A stretch of 64,000 bases of DNA. It comes from Nitrososphaerota archaeon (GTDB taxonomy: Archaea > Thermoproteota > Nitrososphaeria > Nitrososphaerales > Nitrosopumilaceae). A model generated the notes under the pieces. It had not been told where the DNA came from. It saw only the letters and a program-made list of their open reading frames with translations, and ran no database searches. The stretch is taken from assembly GCA_005877205.1 (NCBI GenBank), contig VBPL01000004.1, forward strand, positions 1 to 64,000, written 5' to 3'. This document shows positions 50,054-58,397 of the stretch, in pieces. How positions within the stretch are numbered: position 1 is the first letter of the stretch; every line of letters begins with the position of its first letter. A program made the position numbers and the translations under genes.

Positions 50054-51310
50054 TTACTCTCTTGTTTTATAATTGAAGAGTTTGGTAACAGTTCTTAATA
50101 TTTCAGAATCCCCTTGTTCTGAAGCCTTTCTCAGGTTGTTCATTGGGGTTGACATAATATCTTCGACTATTGCCTGTGTGAGTTGGTCAATAATTCTTAT
50201 TTTCTGTTCGTCAGTCTCACCTAGCATCTGAAGAGCCTTTTTGAGTTCCTTTATTCTGGCCTGATCAATTTCCTTGAAAACGTTATTTACTATAGGTTCG
50301 ACTTGCACTCTTTTCATTACTGCTTCTACCACCGGCAGCTCTTCATTAATTATTTTCTCTGCAGATGACACTACACCTATTCTTGTTCTCATATTCTTGT
50401 CTACCATCTCTGCAATCTGATCCAAGTTCATCATTTTTATCTTCTTTATGGTTGTTACCCTTTCGTCAACTGTTCTTGGGTTAGAGAGATCCATTATTAG
50501 CATGCCTTTTTTGCGTGATTCCATTGCATTCTTTACTCTTTCATATGTAACTAAAAAGTATGGAGCAATTGTAGCGACAAATAGTACATCTACTAATTTG
50601 AAATTAGCCATGGCTTCTTCGAATTTGATTGGTCTGCCACCAACAGTTTCGGCAAATGCCTTGGAACGCTCAAAAGTTCTGCTTGTCACAGAGAAATCAA
50701 TTCCTCTTTTCTTAAGCGATTTTGCCACCAAACTTGCTGCTTCCCCTGTTCCTATCAAGAGTACGTGCTTTGACTTTAGGTCGTCAATGTTTTCTTCTGC
50801 TAGCTTTACTGCCATCGAACCTATGGAGATGCTTCCACGACTAATGCCAGTTGAACGCCTTACTCGTGTTCCAACGCGAATTGCCTTTTCAAATAGTGTA
50901 TTAAGGTTGTTTCCAGAGGCCCTAAATTCTTGTGCGGAATTAATGGACTCCTTGACTTGTCCTAGAATTTGCTCTTCGCCAACAACAAGAGAGTCTAGCC
51001 CTGATGTGAGCTTCAAAAGATGTTCAAATGCCTCAATTCCTTGACTTATCTCAAGGTTCTCCTTGAATGCATTTTCCTCAAGACCGGCTACGGATGCCCA
51101 TGTCTTCTTGATTCGTTCTATATCGGAGGTGGAACCGCATCCAAAAATCTCTACTCTGTTACAAGTCTGCAATATGACGCATTCTTGTAATCCAGAATGT
51201 TTCAGAAAAGATTGATAAGCAGAATCCAAGTCTCTTAAGGCGAACCTTTCAAGCATGTGGATTGGAGATCTCCTGAAGGTAACCCTAGCATTGATTATTT
51301 TTTTGGTCAG
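50054..51310 (-). CDS. hemA: Glutamyl-tRNA reductase, apparent CTG start
   Basis: Makes glutamate-1-semialdehyde from Glu-tRNA. Catalytic Cys in 'VILQTCNRVEIFG', 'SGLDSLVVGEEQILGQVK', NADPH loop 'VLLIGTGEAASLVAKSL'. The first ATG (51254-51256) drops the conserved N-terminus; 18 codons upstream encode 'KKIINARVTFRRSPIH', clearly the family start, and the frame holds no ATG, GTG or TTG there. A CTG at 51308-51310 overlaps the upstream stop as CTGA, giving 418 residues. C-terminal dimerisation helix present. Confidence 0.9.
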   Translation of the reverse strand: MTKKIINARVTFRRSPIHMLERFALRDLDSAYQSFLKHSGLQECVILQTCNRVEIFGCGSTSDIERIKKTWASVAGLEENAFKENLEISQGIEAFEHLLKLTSGLDSLVVGEEQILGQVKESINSAQEFRASGNNLNTLFEKAIRVGTRVRRSTGISRGSISIGSMAVKLAEENIDDLKSKHVLLIGTGEAASLVAKSLKKRGIDFSVTSRTFERSKAFAETVGGRPIKFEEAMANFKLVDVLFVATIAPYFLVTYERVKNAMESRKKGMLIMDLSNPRTVDERVTTIKKIKMMNLDQIAEMVDKNMRTRIGVVSSAEKIINEELPVVEAVMKRVQVEPIVNNVFKEIDQARIKELKKALQMLGETDEQKIRIIDQLTQAIVEDIMSTPMNNLRKASEQGDSEILRTVTKLFNYKTRE

Positions 51311-51999
51311 CTCATACCACCTAACATTTCAATCACTCTTTTCTGTGCTTTTTTTAAATTTCCGTCTTCTATTAATTGTTTAATATGATTGTCATTCATA
51401 ACACTATATAGGAACTTTTTGCGTGCGGGAAAGGTGGCAATTCTTGCCTTTGCCGCCCTTCGGGCAAAATCCTGCAGTTTTATTTGATAAATGTCCTCCT
51501 TTCTGACTAGCTTTTTGAAGACTTTTTCTGCTTGGATTCTTAGCTTGCGCGCCATTGCGGGACTTCGTCCACCAGTAGATACGGCTATCTGAACAGTATC
51601 TTGTATATTTATGACCGAGCCAAATGCAAAGTCACTGACCTCTGGATCATCAGCAGCATAAGCATAACATCTCATCTTTTTTGCTTGTTCGACTATCTTC
51701 CTGTTCAATTCCCGATCGTCTGTTGTAGCAAGGACCATGAAAGGTTTATATTTTTTCAAAAAATCGGCATTTTTTAGCTTCATTTTTTTGAAAGTGACTT
51801 TCCTCTCTTTGACATAATTTTCAATCTGTTTGTTTGTTGAATCGCTGACAAGTAGAATTTTACAATCCTGGGTAAGTAATGCATTGACTTTCTTTAGACC
51901 TTCATTTCCTCCCCCTACTACAACTACCAAATTTCCCTTTAGGTTCAGGTCAACTATCAACGAATTTCGCTGCCTTTGCATGATATTTATAGATTCCAT
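51307..51999 (-). CDS. Precorrin-2 dehydrogenase (Met8/CysG-N type)
   Basis: NAD-dependent oxidation of precorrin-2 to sirohydrochlorin, possibly with ferrochelatase activity. 230 residues: 'VVVVGGGNEGLKKVNALL' Rossmann loop, 'MVLATTDDRELNRKIVEQA', 'SDFAFGSVINIQDTVQIAVS' and 'TGGRSPAMARKLR'. ATG at 51997-51999, with an internal ATG at 51981 as alternative. Divergent from ahbAB and upstream of hemA, in a siroheme/heme unit. Confidence 0.9.
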   Translation of the reverse strand: MESINIMQRQRNSLIVDLNLKGNLVVVVGGGNEGLKKVNALLTQDCKILLVSDSTNKQIENYVKERKVTFKKMKLKNADFLKKYKPFMVLATTDDRELNRKIVEQAKKMRCYAYAADDPEVSDFAFGSVINIQDTVQIAVSTGGRSPAMARKLRIQAEKVFKKLVRKEDIYQIKLQDFARRAAKARIATFPARKKFLYSVMNDNHIKQLIEDGNLKKAQKRVIEMLGGMS

Positions 52000-52015
52000 G
52001 AAAATCTAGGTAACA

Positions 52016-52024
52016 TTTTTAATT
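52016..52024 (+). promoter_or_regulatory. TATA box of ahbAB (and near that of the divergent precorrin-2 gene)
   Basis: TTTTTAATT, 27-35 bases before the ATG at 52051. On the minus strand the same AT-rich stretch lies about 20 bases before the ATG at 51999, so one short region may serve both directions. Confidence 0.45.
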
Positions 52025-52050
52025 GCAAGATGGATTGGTTTTTTGTATCT

Positions 52051-53073
52051 ATGGACAAGCTGGATAAGGAAATTCTAAACGAGATCCAATGGACATTTCC
52101 TCTTGTTCTTAGACCATACTCTGAAATTGCAAAAAAATTTCATATCTCAGATGAAGAGATAATGCAAAGACTTCGAATGCTCAAAGAAAAGGGAATAATC
52201 AGGCAGCTAAGTGCCATTTTTGATACTAGGAAATTGGGATACAAAAGCGCATTAGTTGCAATGGCAATAGAGCCTGAGAAACTAGAACGTGTTGCTAATC
52301 AGATAAACAGACATCCCGGTGTTAGTCACAATTATGAAAGAAACCACGAGTATAATCTATGGTTCACTCTTGCCGTTCCGCCTGGTTCAGATCTGAAATC
52401 AGAAATAGACAAGTTCTCAAAGTTATCAGGAATTAAAAAAACAAGATTGCTTCCAACCATTAAGTTATTCAAGATTGGAGTAAAGCTTGAGATGGTGGAC
52501 GAAAAAAAATCTGAGGTCAAACCCACTGAAGAAAAGAAAAGTATTCAGGAAGTAAAGTTTGTTGCCACAGAAGAAGACAAGAACTACATTCGTGAATTAC
52601 AAAAGGACTTGGAGATTATAGAAATGCCGTTCTTGAAATCAGCTCAGAATCTTGGAATAACAGAAGAACAGCTTCTTGAAAAGGCAAAATACTATGAAGG
52701 AATCGGCGTCATGCGAAGGTTCGCTGCCATTTTAAGACATAGAGAGGCAGGATTTATAGCAAATGGTATGATTGTGTGGAAGGTACCAACGGAAAGAATT
52801 GACTATATTGGCGCCAAGCTTGGTGCGTTCCCACAGATTAGTCATTGTTATCAAAGGCCAGTTTATCCTGATTGGCCATACAACGTATTTTCCATGGTTC
52901 ACTGCAAAAGCATCGAAGATGCAGAAGACATGGCAAAACAGATTCAAGAGCAAATAGGTATAGAGGATTACAAGATTCTCTTTAGCTCACGAGAATTCAA
53001 GAAAACAAGAGTTGAATACTTTGTAGAACATGAATTTGATATAGAAGAACCGATCAAAGCGTACCTAAACTAA
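52051..53073 (+). CDS. ahbAB: Fused siroheme decarboxylase AhbA-AhbB
   Basis: Removes two acetate carboxyls from siroheme to give didecarboxysiroheme in the alternative heme pathway. 340 residues with two Lrp-like halves. The first half has 'PLVLRPYSEIAKKF', 'RQLSAIFDTRKLGYKS' and 'HNYERNHEYNLWFTL' (AhbA type); the second has 'RRFAAILRHREAGFIANGM' and 'CYQRPVYPDWPYNVFSMVH' (AhbB type). A charged linker joins them. The ATG at 52051 fits the TATA box; in-frame ATGs upstream would add an unrelated leader. Confidence 0.9.
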   Translation: MDKLDKEILNEIQWTFPLVLRPYSEIAKKFHISDEEIMQRLRMLKEKGIIRQLSAIFDTRKLGYKSALVAMAIEPEKLERVANQINRHPGVSHNYERNHEYNLWFTLAVPPGSDLKSEIDKFSKLSGIKKTRLLPTIKLFKIGVKLEMVDEKKSEVKPTEEKKSIQEVKFVATEEDKNYIRELQKDLEIIEMPFLKSAQNLGITEEQLLEKAKYYEGIGVMRRFAAILRHREAGFIANGMIVWKVPTERIDYIGAKLGAFPQISHCYQRPVYPDWPYNVFSMVHCKSIEDAEDMAKQIQEQIGIEDYKILFSSREFKKTRVEYFVEHEFDIEEPIKAYLN

Positions 53074-53121
53074 CATTTTTTCTTGGATATTATTTGGACC
53101 TAGCAATAGGAAATCTTGCTT

Positions 53122-54120
53122 TTACGCTGTCTGAACCGATGCTTTAAGCTCGTATGGAGGCCATTGATTGAATAAGCTAATGGCTTCATTCTTGTCTGTA
53201 TCATTAAGGTATTTTCCATCAGACATCTGGCAAAACATGGTAATTTCTTCTTCGCTGACAACCGTTGGTAACACTGATGATACTGCCCCATGTGATAAGA
53301 TGAATTTGATGGCAAGTTCAGTCATGTTAAGACCATTTCGCTTCGCAATTGGCGTTAATTGATCTACTTTCTGCAGTGATTGCTTTACCCATTCGCCTGT
53401 TCTAACAGAACGATGATCCTTTTCACTGATCTTTGTGTCTGCGTTTACCTTACCGGTCAATATTCCAGAGGCATCCGGAACTCGTACCAATATACCAACA
53501 TTGTGCTTTTCAGCAGCTCCTATCAATGTGTTGCCAGGATTTTGCTCCAGAATGTTGTAGACGGTTTGTACCGCTGTGGCATTGGTCCTTTCCATGGATT
53601 CTAGCCCTTCATCTATCCAACCTATGGCTGGACCTAATGCAATCTGATAACTTTTGATTATTCCTTCCTTCATCTTTTTGTCCAGAGTTTCAAAAATTTT
53701 CTTGTCTCTGATTGTATGTATTTTGGGATTGTGTAAACCATAAACATCAACGTAGTCAGTTTGTAGTCGCTCTAAGCTCTTTTGCAGGGCAAATTCGGTA
53801 AATTCAGGAGTAAATTTCTGAGGAAGCTCCTTGTGTCCTATCTGCTCGTCCCCGTAGATATCGTAACCATATTTGGTGGAGATTACTAGCTCGTTTCTCA
53901 TTCCAGAAAATACTTCTCCTATCAGCTTCTCGCTTTTACCTCTACCGTAAATGTCGCCTGTCTCAAAATAATTAATTCCTAGATCATATGCTAGATTCAA
54001 CATTCTTTTTGCTTCATCATCTTCAATTTTCTTGCCCCACCAGTCAAGACCCAAAGTCCATGCTCCAAAACCTATTTCTGATACCTTTATTCCGCTTCTA
54101 CCTAGTGTTCTATACTTCAA
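53122..54120 (-). CDS. Aldo/keto reductase
   Basis: 332-residue NADPH-dependent oxidoreductase. Catalytic Asp/Tyr in 'YFETGDIYGRGKSEKLIG', Lys in 'VISTKYGYD', His in 'DVYGLHNPKI', and cofactor region 'ILVRVPDASGILTGK'. TTG start at 54118-54120 inside the end of the DUF1802 gene (TTGA overlap). Its substrate is unknown; co-transcription with the HemQ-like gene hints at tetrapyrrole or redox metabolism. Confidence 0.9.
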   Translation of the reverse strand: MKYRTLGRSGIKVSEIGFGAWTLGLDWWGKKIEDDEAKRMLNLAYDLGINYFETGDIYGRGKSEKLIGEVFSGMRNELVISTKYGYDIYGDEQIGHKELPQKFTPEFTEFALQKSLERLQTDYVDVYGLHNPKIHTIRDKKIFETLDKKMKEGIIKSYQIALGPAIGWIDEGLESMERTNATAVQTVYNILEQNPGNTLIGAAEKHNVGILVRVPDASGILTGKVNADTKISEKDHRSVRTGEWVKQSLQKVDQLTPIAKRNGLNMTELAIKFILSHGAVSSVLPTVVSEEEITMFCQMSDGKYLNDTDKNEAISLFNQWPPYELKASVQTA

Positions 54121-54662
54121 TTTACAATTCTCCTAAATTCTAGTAGTTTTTGTTGAAGCTCAGCCTCACTCAAAACTGTTTTTCCAGCTTCTGCATTTAC
54201 ATTTAATTCTATCCAAGATTTGCAACCGTGATATTCAGGGAGAATTGGAATCTCAGTAGCTGGAATCTTGTGCACCTTTAGAAATATCGCTGTCATTGGT
54301 TTTTCCGGCATCCAGTTCATCCTTTCCACCATGTAGGAATCACTCCAGATATGGAACGGCGACAGTTTCTCTATTTTCTCCATGGAAACAATGTCGCGTT
54401 CCTCTAAGACTTCGGCAAAAGACGTTATTTTGTTTACGCCATCTTTTGGTTTGTTTTCTCTTGCATCCGCAAGATATTGATAATATTGGGATTTGAGCGA
54501 GGCGTTGTCTTGGTGCTCATAGGTGGGAAATAATGCGAATTTTTCTGATTCTACTTTAAAGCCCGAGGCCGTTTCAAGAATTCCACCTTTTCGTAACAAG
54601 ACAGTCTGATTACCATTTTCAAGTGCTTGTACAACAGTGGCCCATTCCTTTAATGCCTTCAT
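54117..54662 (-). CDS. DUF1802-family protein
   Basis: 181 residues from the ATG at 54660-54662, which shares one base with the HemQ-like stop. 'ALKEWATVVQALENGNQTVL' and 'LRKGGILE' begin the family domain; 'HQDNASLKSQYY' and 'MPEKPMTAIFLKVHKIP' follow. Function unknown; close linkage to the HemQ-like and aldo/keto reductase genes is the only clue. A longer in-frame start at 54707 would lie inside the upstream gene. Confidence 0.72.
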   Translation of the reverse strand: MKALKEWATVVQALENGNQTVLLRKGGILETASGFKVESEKFALFPTYEHQDNASLKSQYYQYLADARENKPKDGVNKITSFAEVLEERDIVSMEKIEKLSPFHIWSDSYMVERMNWMPEKPMTAIFLKVHKIPATEIPILPEYHGCKSWIELNVNAEAGKTVLSEAELQQKLLEFRRIVN

Positions 54663-55333
54663 CAACCGAGACTCCTTATCAGAGGGACAAGGTCTTTTTT
54701 GATGCAAACTATCATAGGAGTGTCAACTTTGACGTATCCGCTGACACGGGTTTCTCTCAACTCCATTATCAAATCTTGGAACTTGTGAAGATCGTCTGTT
54801 TCAAAGGCAAGCATAAAGTCTTCGTCGTGAATTCCAAACGAGTAGGTGGTGTTTAGCTTAACTTCTGGATATTTTCTTCCAACTTCAATGTGTTCTGTCA
54901 TCATTTCTTTCCTCTTTTCAAGGGGTAAGAGATACCATTCTCGTGTTTTAATGAATGGGTATACTATGACATACTTTTTTTGTTCCTCACCAGCAAGCCA
55001 CCCGTGCCCGGCTGGATTCTTTGCATAGATTGAAGGTCTGGTAGTCGACATATACACGTGTGTTGGATTGATATATTTTCCAAAAACTGTCAGGTACAAC
55101 TTTGATATGACATCCTGAATCTTTTCAACTGATTCTGAAGCAAACCATAAGAGAAACTCTGCATCATCTCTTAATCCCAAAGTAGAATATGATCTGTACA
55201 TTATCTGTGAGTTTCTAACAATATTCTCTACTTCTTTTGCTGATTCCTCCTTTGCTAGGTCAGCCATCCAGCGCCACTTTGGGTCCACTTTGAAGAAGGA
55301 GAAATTAAAAAAGTATCTAGTTTGCTCGCTCAT
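54662..55333 (-). CDS. HemQ/chlorite-dismutase family heme protein
   Basis: 223 residues of the Cld/HemQ (coproheme decarboxylase) family. 'YVIVYPFIKTREWYLLPLEK' with Tyr of 'YPF', the axial His in 'MMTEHIEVGRKY', then 'LNTTYSFGIHDEDFMLAFET' and 'MELRETRVSGYVKVDTP'. The arginine expected before the glycine in true chlorite dismutases is not seen, which favours HemQ-like coproheme decarboxylation over chlorite breakdown. Head of a three-gene overlapping unit, near siroheme-pathway genes. Confidence 0.85.
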   Translation of the reverse strand: MSEQTRYFFNFSFFKVDPKWRWMADLAKEESAKEVENIVRNSQIMYRSYSTLGLRDDAEFLLWFASESVEKIQDVISKLYLTVFGKYINPTHVYMSTTRPSIYAKNPAGHGWLAGEEQKKYVIVYPFIKTREWYLLPLEKRKEMMTEHIEVGRKYPEVKLNTTYSFGIHDEDFMLAFETDDLHKFQDLIMELRETRVSGYVKVDTPMIVCIKKDLVPLIRSLG

Positions 55334-55466
55334 GCCGTCTTAATCTATTGAGACCTTATTTAAAATCTGATCACCTTATTTACGATTGACAAATCGATTA
55401 GAATGGTTTTCGCTAACTATAGAATCAATGATATGTTAATTAGACAAACAATTAACCGTACAGCCT

Positions 55467-55565
55467 ATGAAAAGGAAGAATATTCTCATAATCTCAATGG
55501 GCTCCATTTTTGGTGCCTTCACAATAGTAATGATCCTTCTGGTCCTAGGCGCCTTTTCTTCCTAA
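55467..55565 (+). CDS. Possible 32-residue membrane peptide
   Basis: ATG at 55467, TAA at 55563. 'MKRKNILIISMGSIFGAF' followed by 'TIVMILLVLGAFSS': a basic start and a single hydrophobic helix. It is in a 350-base gap between the HemQ-like gene and the OB-fold gene. Small membrane peptides of this type exist in archaea, but nothing else supports it. The rest of the gap (55334-55466, 55566-55687) shows no gene. Confidence 0.35.
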   Translation: MKRKNILIISMGSIFGAFTIVMILLVLGAFSS

Positions 55566-55687
55566 AATTAACACCTAGCGACCATAGTTCAACAATGTGA
55601 AATATTTTGTCTTATTTACTCCATACTTTGGAAAGATTAATTGTTACATCAAAACACTTATTATTTGAACACGAAAAATTTTGTTAA

Positions 55688-55987
55688 ATGCCAACTATAG
55701 ATCAACTCACCAGACCGCAGAATAGACTCGAACCTATAGAAGGAGTCATAGATAGCATTGGTGAGCCTCGAACTGTTAATCTTAGAACTGGTGGACAAGC
55801 GCAAGTTGCAGATGCCATACTGAAAGATGACACTGGCCAGATCAAGCTTACCTTATGGGATGCTCAGATTAAAATGGTAAAGCCAGGCTCAAAAGTCAAG
55901 ATAGAAAACGGATACATTTCTGCATTCAAGGGAGAAAATGCACTAAATGTGGGCAAGTATGGTAAGCTAAGCGTGCTAGAGTTCTAG
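55688..55987 (+). CDS. OB-fold single-stranded nucleic-acid-binding protein
   Basis: 99 residues with one OB fold of the RPA/SOSS-B1 type: 'PIEGVIDSIGEPRTVNLRTG', 'VADAILKDDTGQIKLTLWD' and 'GSKVKIENGYISAFKGENAL'. The domain ends the protein, with no zinc finger. Likely single-stranded DNA binding in replication or repair. ATG at 55688; TTATTATTTG about 27 bases upstream. Shares four bases with the convergent gene. Confidence 0.87.
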   Translation: MPTIDQLTRPQNRLEPIEGVIDSIGEPRTVNLRTGGQAQVADAILKDDTGQIKLTLWDAQIKMVKPGSKVKIENGYISAFKGENALNVGKYGKLSVLEF

Positions 55988-56589
55988 ATATATCTAGACT
56001 GATTCTTACTTTTTCTCCAATCCATTACACCAAGTATTATTCCAGAAATTATTACTACTAGACCTATAATCAAAAGAAAGCCTGCCATTGCAAGCGGTAC
56101 AATGTTTTTGACAAACGGTGAGTTTGGATCTGTTAGCGCCTTTGATTTTTCAGGGTTCTCTGAGAACATCATTGTAATTGTTACTGGCTCTTTTCCTTTG
56201 TTCTCCACGTAGAAATTGTACGTGTCAACTTTGGGCACAATAAAAGATTTGATGAATATTGGATCCCTTTCATCAAATGATCCAAATTTATCGCCAAATA
56301 TGTTAGATATTGAGATTGAAACATGATCATCAGGTTTGTAGTTTGTGATGTGGATCCCCCACATTAAAGGCACCTGAGAGGCGCTAGTTGTGTGAGAAAA
56401 TGTATATGCTGTACCGGCGTCAATTCTTACTTTCTCTGAGACATTATCGAACATGCTTTCGGGTGATGGTAAAAAGTCATTTCCAATGATACTTGAATCT
56501 GTACTTGGCACAACAGTATAGGCTACAGCTAATGCTGAGATTATTAGTATTGCTCCTAGTATCATTACAATTGGACCACGTTTTTTCAT
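55984..56589 (-). CDS. Membrane-anchored protein with extracytoplasmic domain
   Basis: 201 residues: an N-terminal hydrophobic helix ('IVMILGAILIISALAVAY'), about 130 residues of beta-rich extracytoplasmic sequence ('TAYTFSHTTSASQVP', 'DTYNFYVENKGKEPVTITM'), and a second helix ('AMAGFLLIIGLVVIISGI') followed by a basic tail. No known family. Just downstream of the PAC2 gene on the same strand (one-base gap). Confidence 0.7.
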   Translation of the reverse strand: MKKRGPIVMILGAILIISALAVAYTVVPSTDSSIIGNDFLPSPESMFDNVSEKVRIDAGTAYTFSHTTSASQVPLMWGIHITNYKPDDHVSISISNIFGDKFGSFDERDPIFIKSFIVPKVDTYNFYVENKGKEPVTITMMFSENPEKSKALTDPNSPFVKNIVPLAMAGFLLIIGLVVIISGIILGVMDWRKSKNQSRYI

Positions 56590-56590
56590 T

Positions 56591-57367
56591 TTAGCTGATG
56601 TATCCTAGTTTCTTGTCTTGATGTGTCATCGGTAGAGATTCTGCACCGGTTCTCTGACCCATTTGTTCCTCAATTGTTTTTACAAGTTGTTCCGTATCCT
56701 GTGCTTTCTTTGCAATACCTGTAAGATCTAGTTTAAGATCTAACATTTTAGCTAAAGTTTCAAGAACGGCTTTTGATGCTTTTGCATCAACGACGTAACC
56801 AGAAGTCTCCCCCAATAAACAAACTCCTGTTATTCCTTTTCTTTTACCGACGCCAATAATTAGCCCATTCATGCCCGTAATACTGCCATTGCTCATAGTG
56901 TGAATTCCATATTTTGGAAATTCTTTTATGATTCGCTGTGATGTACTTGTTCCATAAACCTTCTGAGTTTTTGAAAATGTTCCGGTGATGTATGCTGCAA
57001 GTGTATAGATTGTTTTTACACCCATCTTTTCACAAATTTTTGTAATCTCTTCTGCCATATCATATTCACTTTCTGGAGTAACGGGCTGAGCATCACCACT
57101 AAGAAGAATCAAGTCATGCGACTTACCTTTGCAATAATATAGAACGTTTTTCATCAGATCAGCTGTTCCATCTGATTGAATTAAGACCTGCGGTGGAAAT
57201 GACGACGAAAATATGCTTGCAAATGGAATTCCCTTCAATTCCTCGATAAGATGATCAACGGCAAGTTTCCCTACATATCCGCTTCCAGGCAGACCACAAA
57301 TTAACGATGGGTCTTTAAGTTTTGGTGTTTCAAGGATCTCAACAGTCATCCTGTTAGGTACGGACAT
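56591..57367 (-). CDS. PAC2-family protein (proteasome assembly chaperone-like)
   Basis: 258 residues. 'ICGLPGSGYVGKLAVDHLIE' and 'LLSGDAQPVTPESEYDMAEE' are PAC2 family blocks, then 'YTLAAYITGTFSKTQKVYG' and 'GITGVCLLGETSGYVVDAKA'. Archaeal PAC2 proteins are thought to help assemble the proteasome. C-terminal 30 residues form a helical tail. ATG at 57365-57367; in-frame starts at 57391 and 57349 are alternatives. Confidence 0.87.
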   Translation of the reverse strand: MSVPNRMTVEILETPKLKDPSLICGLPGSGYVGKLAVDHLIEELKGIPFASIFSSSFPPQVLIQSDGTADLMKNVLYYCKGKSHDLILLSGDAQPVTPESEYDMAEEITKICEKMGVKTIYTLAAYITGTFSKTQKVYGTSTSQRIIKEFPKYGIHTMSNGSITGMNGLIIGVGKRKGITGVCLLGETSGYVVDAKASKAVLETLAKMLDLKLDLTGIAKKAQDTEQLVKTIEEQMGQRTGAESLPMTHQDKKLGYIS

Positions 57368-57409
57368 ATCGTACCAAAAAAAGTTATTCAATATTAATTA
57401 AGCGTATAA

Positions 57410-58237
57410 TTACTTCCTTCGTCTAGATTTTGATGCTTTTCGTTTTACTGTTCTTCTCCGCCTGCGCGAGCGCATCTTGGCTTTTCTCTTCGATATCTTT
57501 TTCCTTTTTGGAGATTTCTTTGTTCGAGTCTTTGATTTTCGCTTTACAATTTTTCGTTTTGCCTTTCTCTTGGCTTTTCTTCTCTTAGCTGCAAGTTGTG
57601 CTCGCTTCCTTTGTGCTACGGCAAGTTTCTTTCGCGCTAGAGCAAGTGCCTTTTCTGCCTGAGCCTCTCGTTTTATCATGGATTTAACTTGCGGTCTGAG
57701 CCTTGCTTCTGTTTTTGTGCTGGCTTTTAGTTGCTCAATTAAGCCAGGTTTGGCATGAATTTCCTTTTGTAACTTCAGAAGAAGTGTTGACTTCTCCCTC
57801 TCATAGTTTGCTATCGTGTTAACAAGTCTTGCTTCTGCTGCTTCTCTTTCCTTTATCTCGGCACGCAATTCACGAATTTTTTCATCAATAAATTTCAGTC
57901 TCTCAGCGGCCGCAGCTTTTTCATCTGGTCCCCCATACTCACTTTGCTGTTTTACTTGATCCCTTGCGTCTTGTTCTTGTCTTATTCTCTCTTCAGCCAT
58001 AGTCTTGAGTCTTTCTAAGCTCTCTTTTTGAGCCAAGGCCTGATTAAGTAACTGCATAATATGATCTCTCTGACGAATTGTGGCCTCCTTCTTCCTTTCA
58101 AGTGATGCAAGTCCAGAAGATGATCTTCTTTTTTGTGAAAGAACTACTTTTAGCTTGTTTTCACCCTTCCTTCGTAATTTCGTAGCCTCAGCCTTTTTGA
58201 TTCCATATGATTTAGCTTGTGCTGGAAGAGACGTCAT
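57410..58237 (-). CDS. Coiled-coil protein with histone-H1-like basic tail
   Basis: 275 residues. The first 190 form a long charged coiled coil ('LERLKTMAEERIRQEQDARD', 'KFIDEKIRELRAEIKEREAA'). The last 75 are almost only Lys, Arg, Ser, Ala and Thr, with 'RKAKRKAKRKIVKRKSK' and 'KMRSRRRRRTVKRKASKSRR', as in histone H1 tails and bacterial HU/AlgP-like C-termini. Likely binds DNA non-specifically. A perfect palindrome (GTCTTTAAAGAC, 58240-58251) lies just before the ATG. Confidence 0.75.
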   Translation of the reverse strand: MTSLPAQAKSYGIKKAEATKLRRKGENKLKVVLSQKRRSSSGLASLERKKEATIRQRDHIMQLLNQALAQKESLERLKTMAEERIRQEQDARDQVKQQSEYGGPDEKAAAAERLKFIDEKIRELRAEIKEREAAEARLVNTIANYEREKSTLLLKLQKEIHAKPGLIEQLKASTKTEARLRPQVKSMIKREAQAEKALALARKKLAVAQRKRAQLAAKRRKAKRKAKRKIVKRKSKTRTKKSPKRKKISKRKAKMRSRRRRRTVKRKASKSRRRK

Positions 58238-58239
58238 GC

Positions 58240-58251
58240 GTCTTTAAAGAC
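58240..58251 (-). promoter_or_regulatory. 12-base palindrome at the start of the H1-like gene
   Basis: GTCTTTAAAGAC, three bases from the ATG. It could bind a dimeric regulator near the transcription start or be a weak core promoter element (TTTAAA). Single occurrence seen. Confidence 0.3.
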
Positions 58252-58397
58252 TTGAGAATCGATTAAGTTTTTGTTATGATCAGGATTTGACATAAGAGTT
58301 AATATTTTTAACATATTTACCGAATTTTTTCTTAAAATTTTGAACGATTTTAGAATGACAGCAGGTAGATTTTATTTGACATCTTTGGATAGGATCC

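Noticed and set aside
50448-51044. 198-codon plus-strand frame inside hemA
   Set aside because: Antisense to well-conserved glutamyl-tRNA reductase sequence.
57477-57662. Plus-strand hydrophobic frame inside the H1-like gene
   Set aside because: Antisense of Lys/Arg codons gives Phe/Leu-rich shadow sequence, not a membrane protein.
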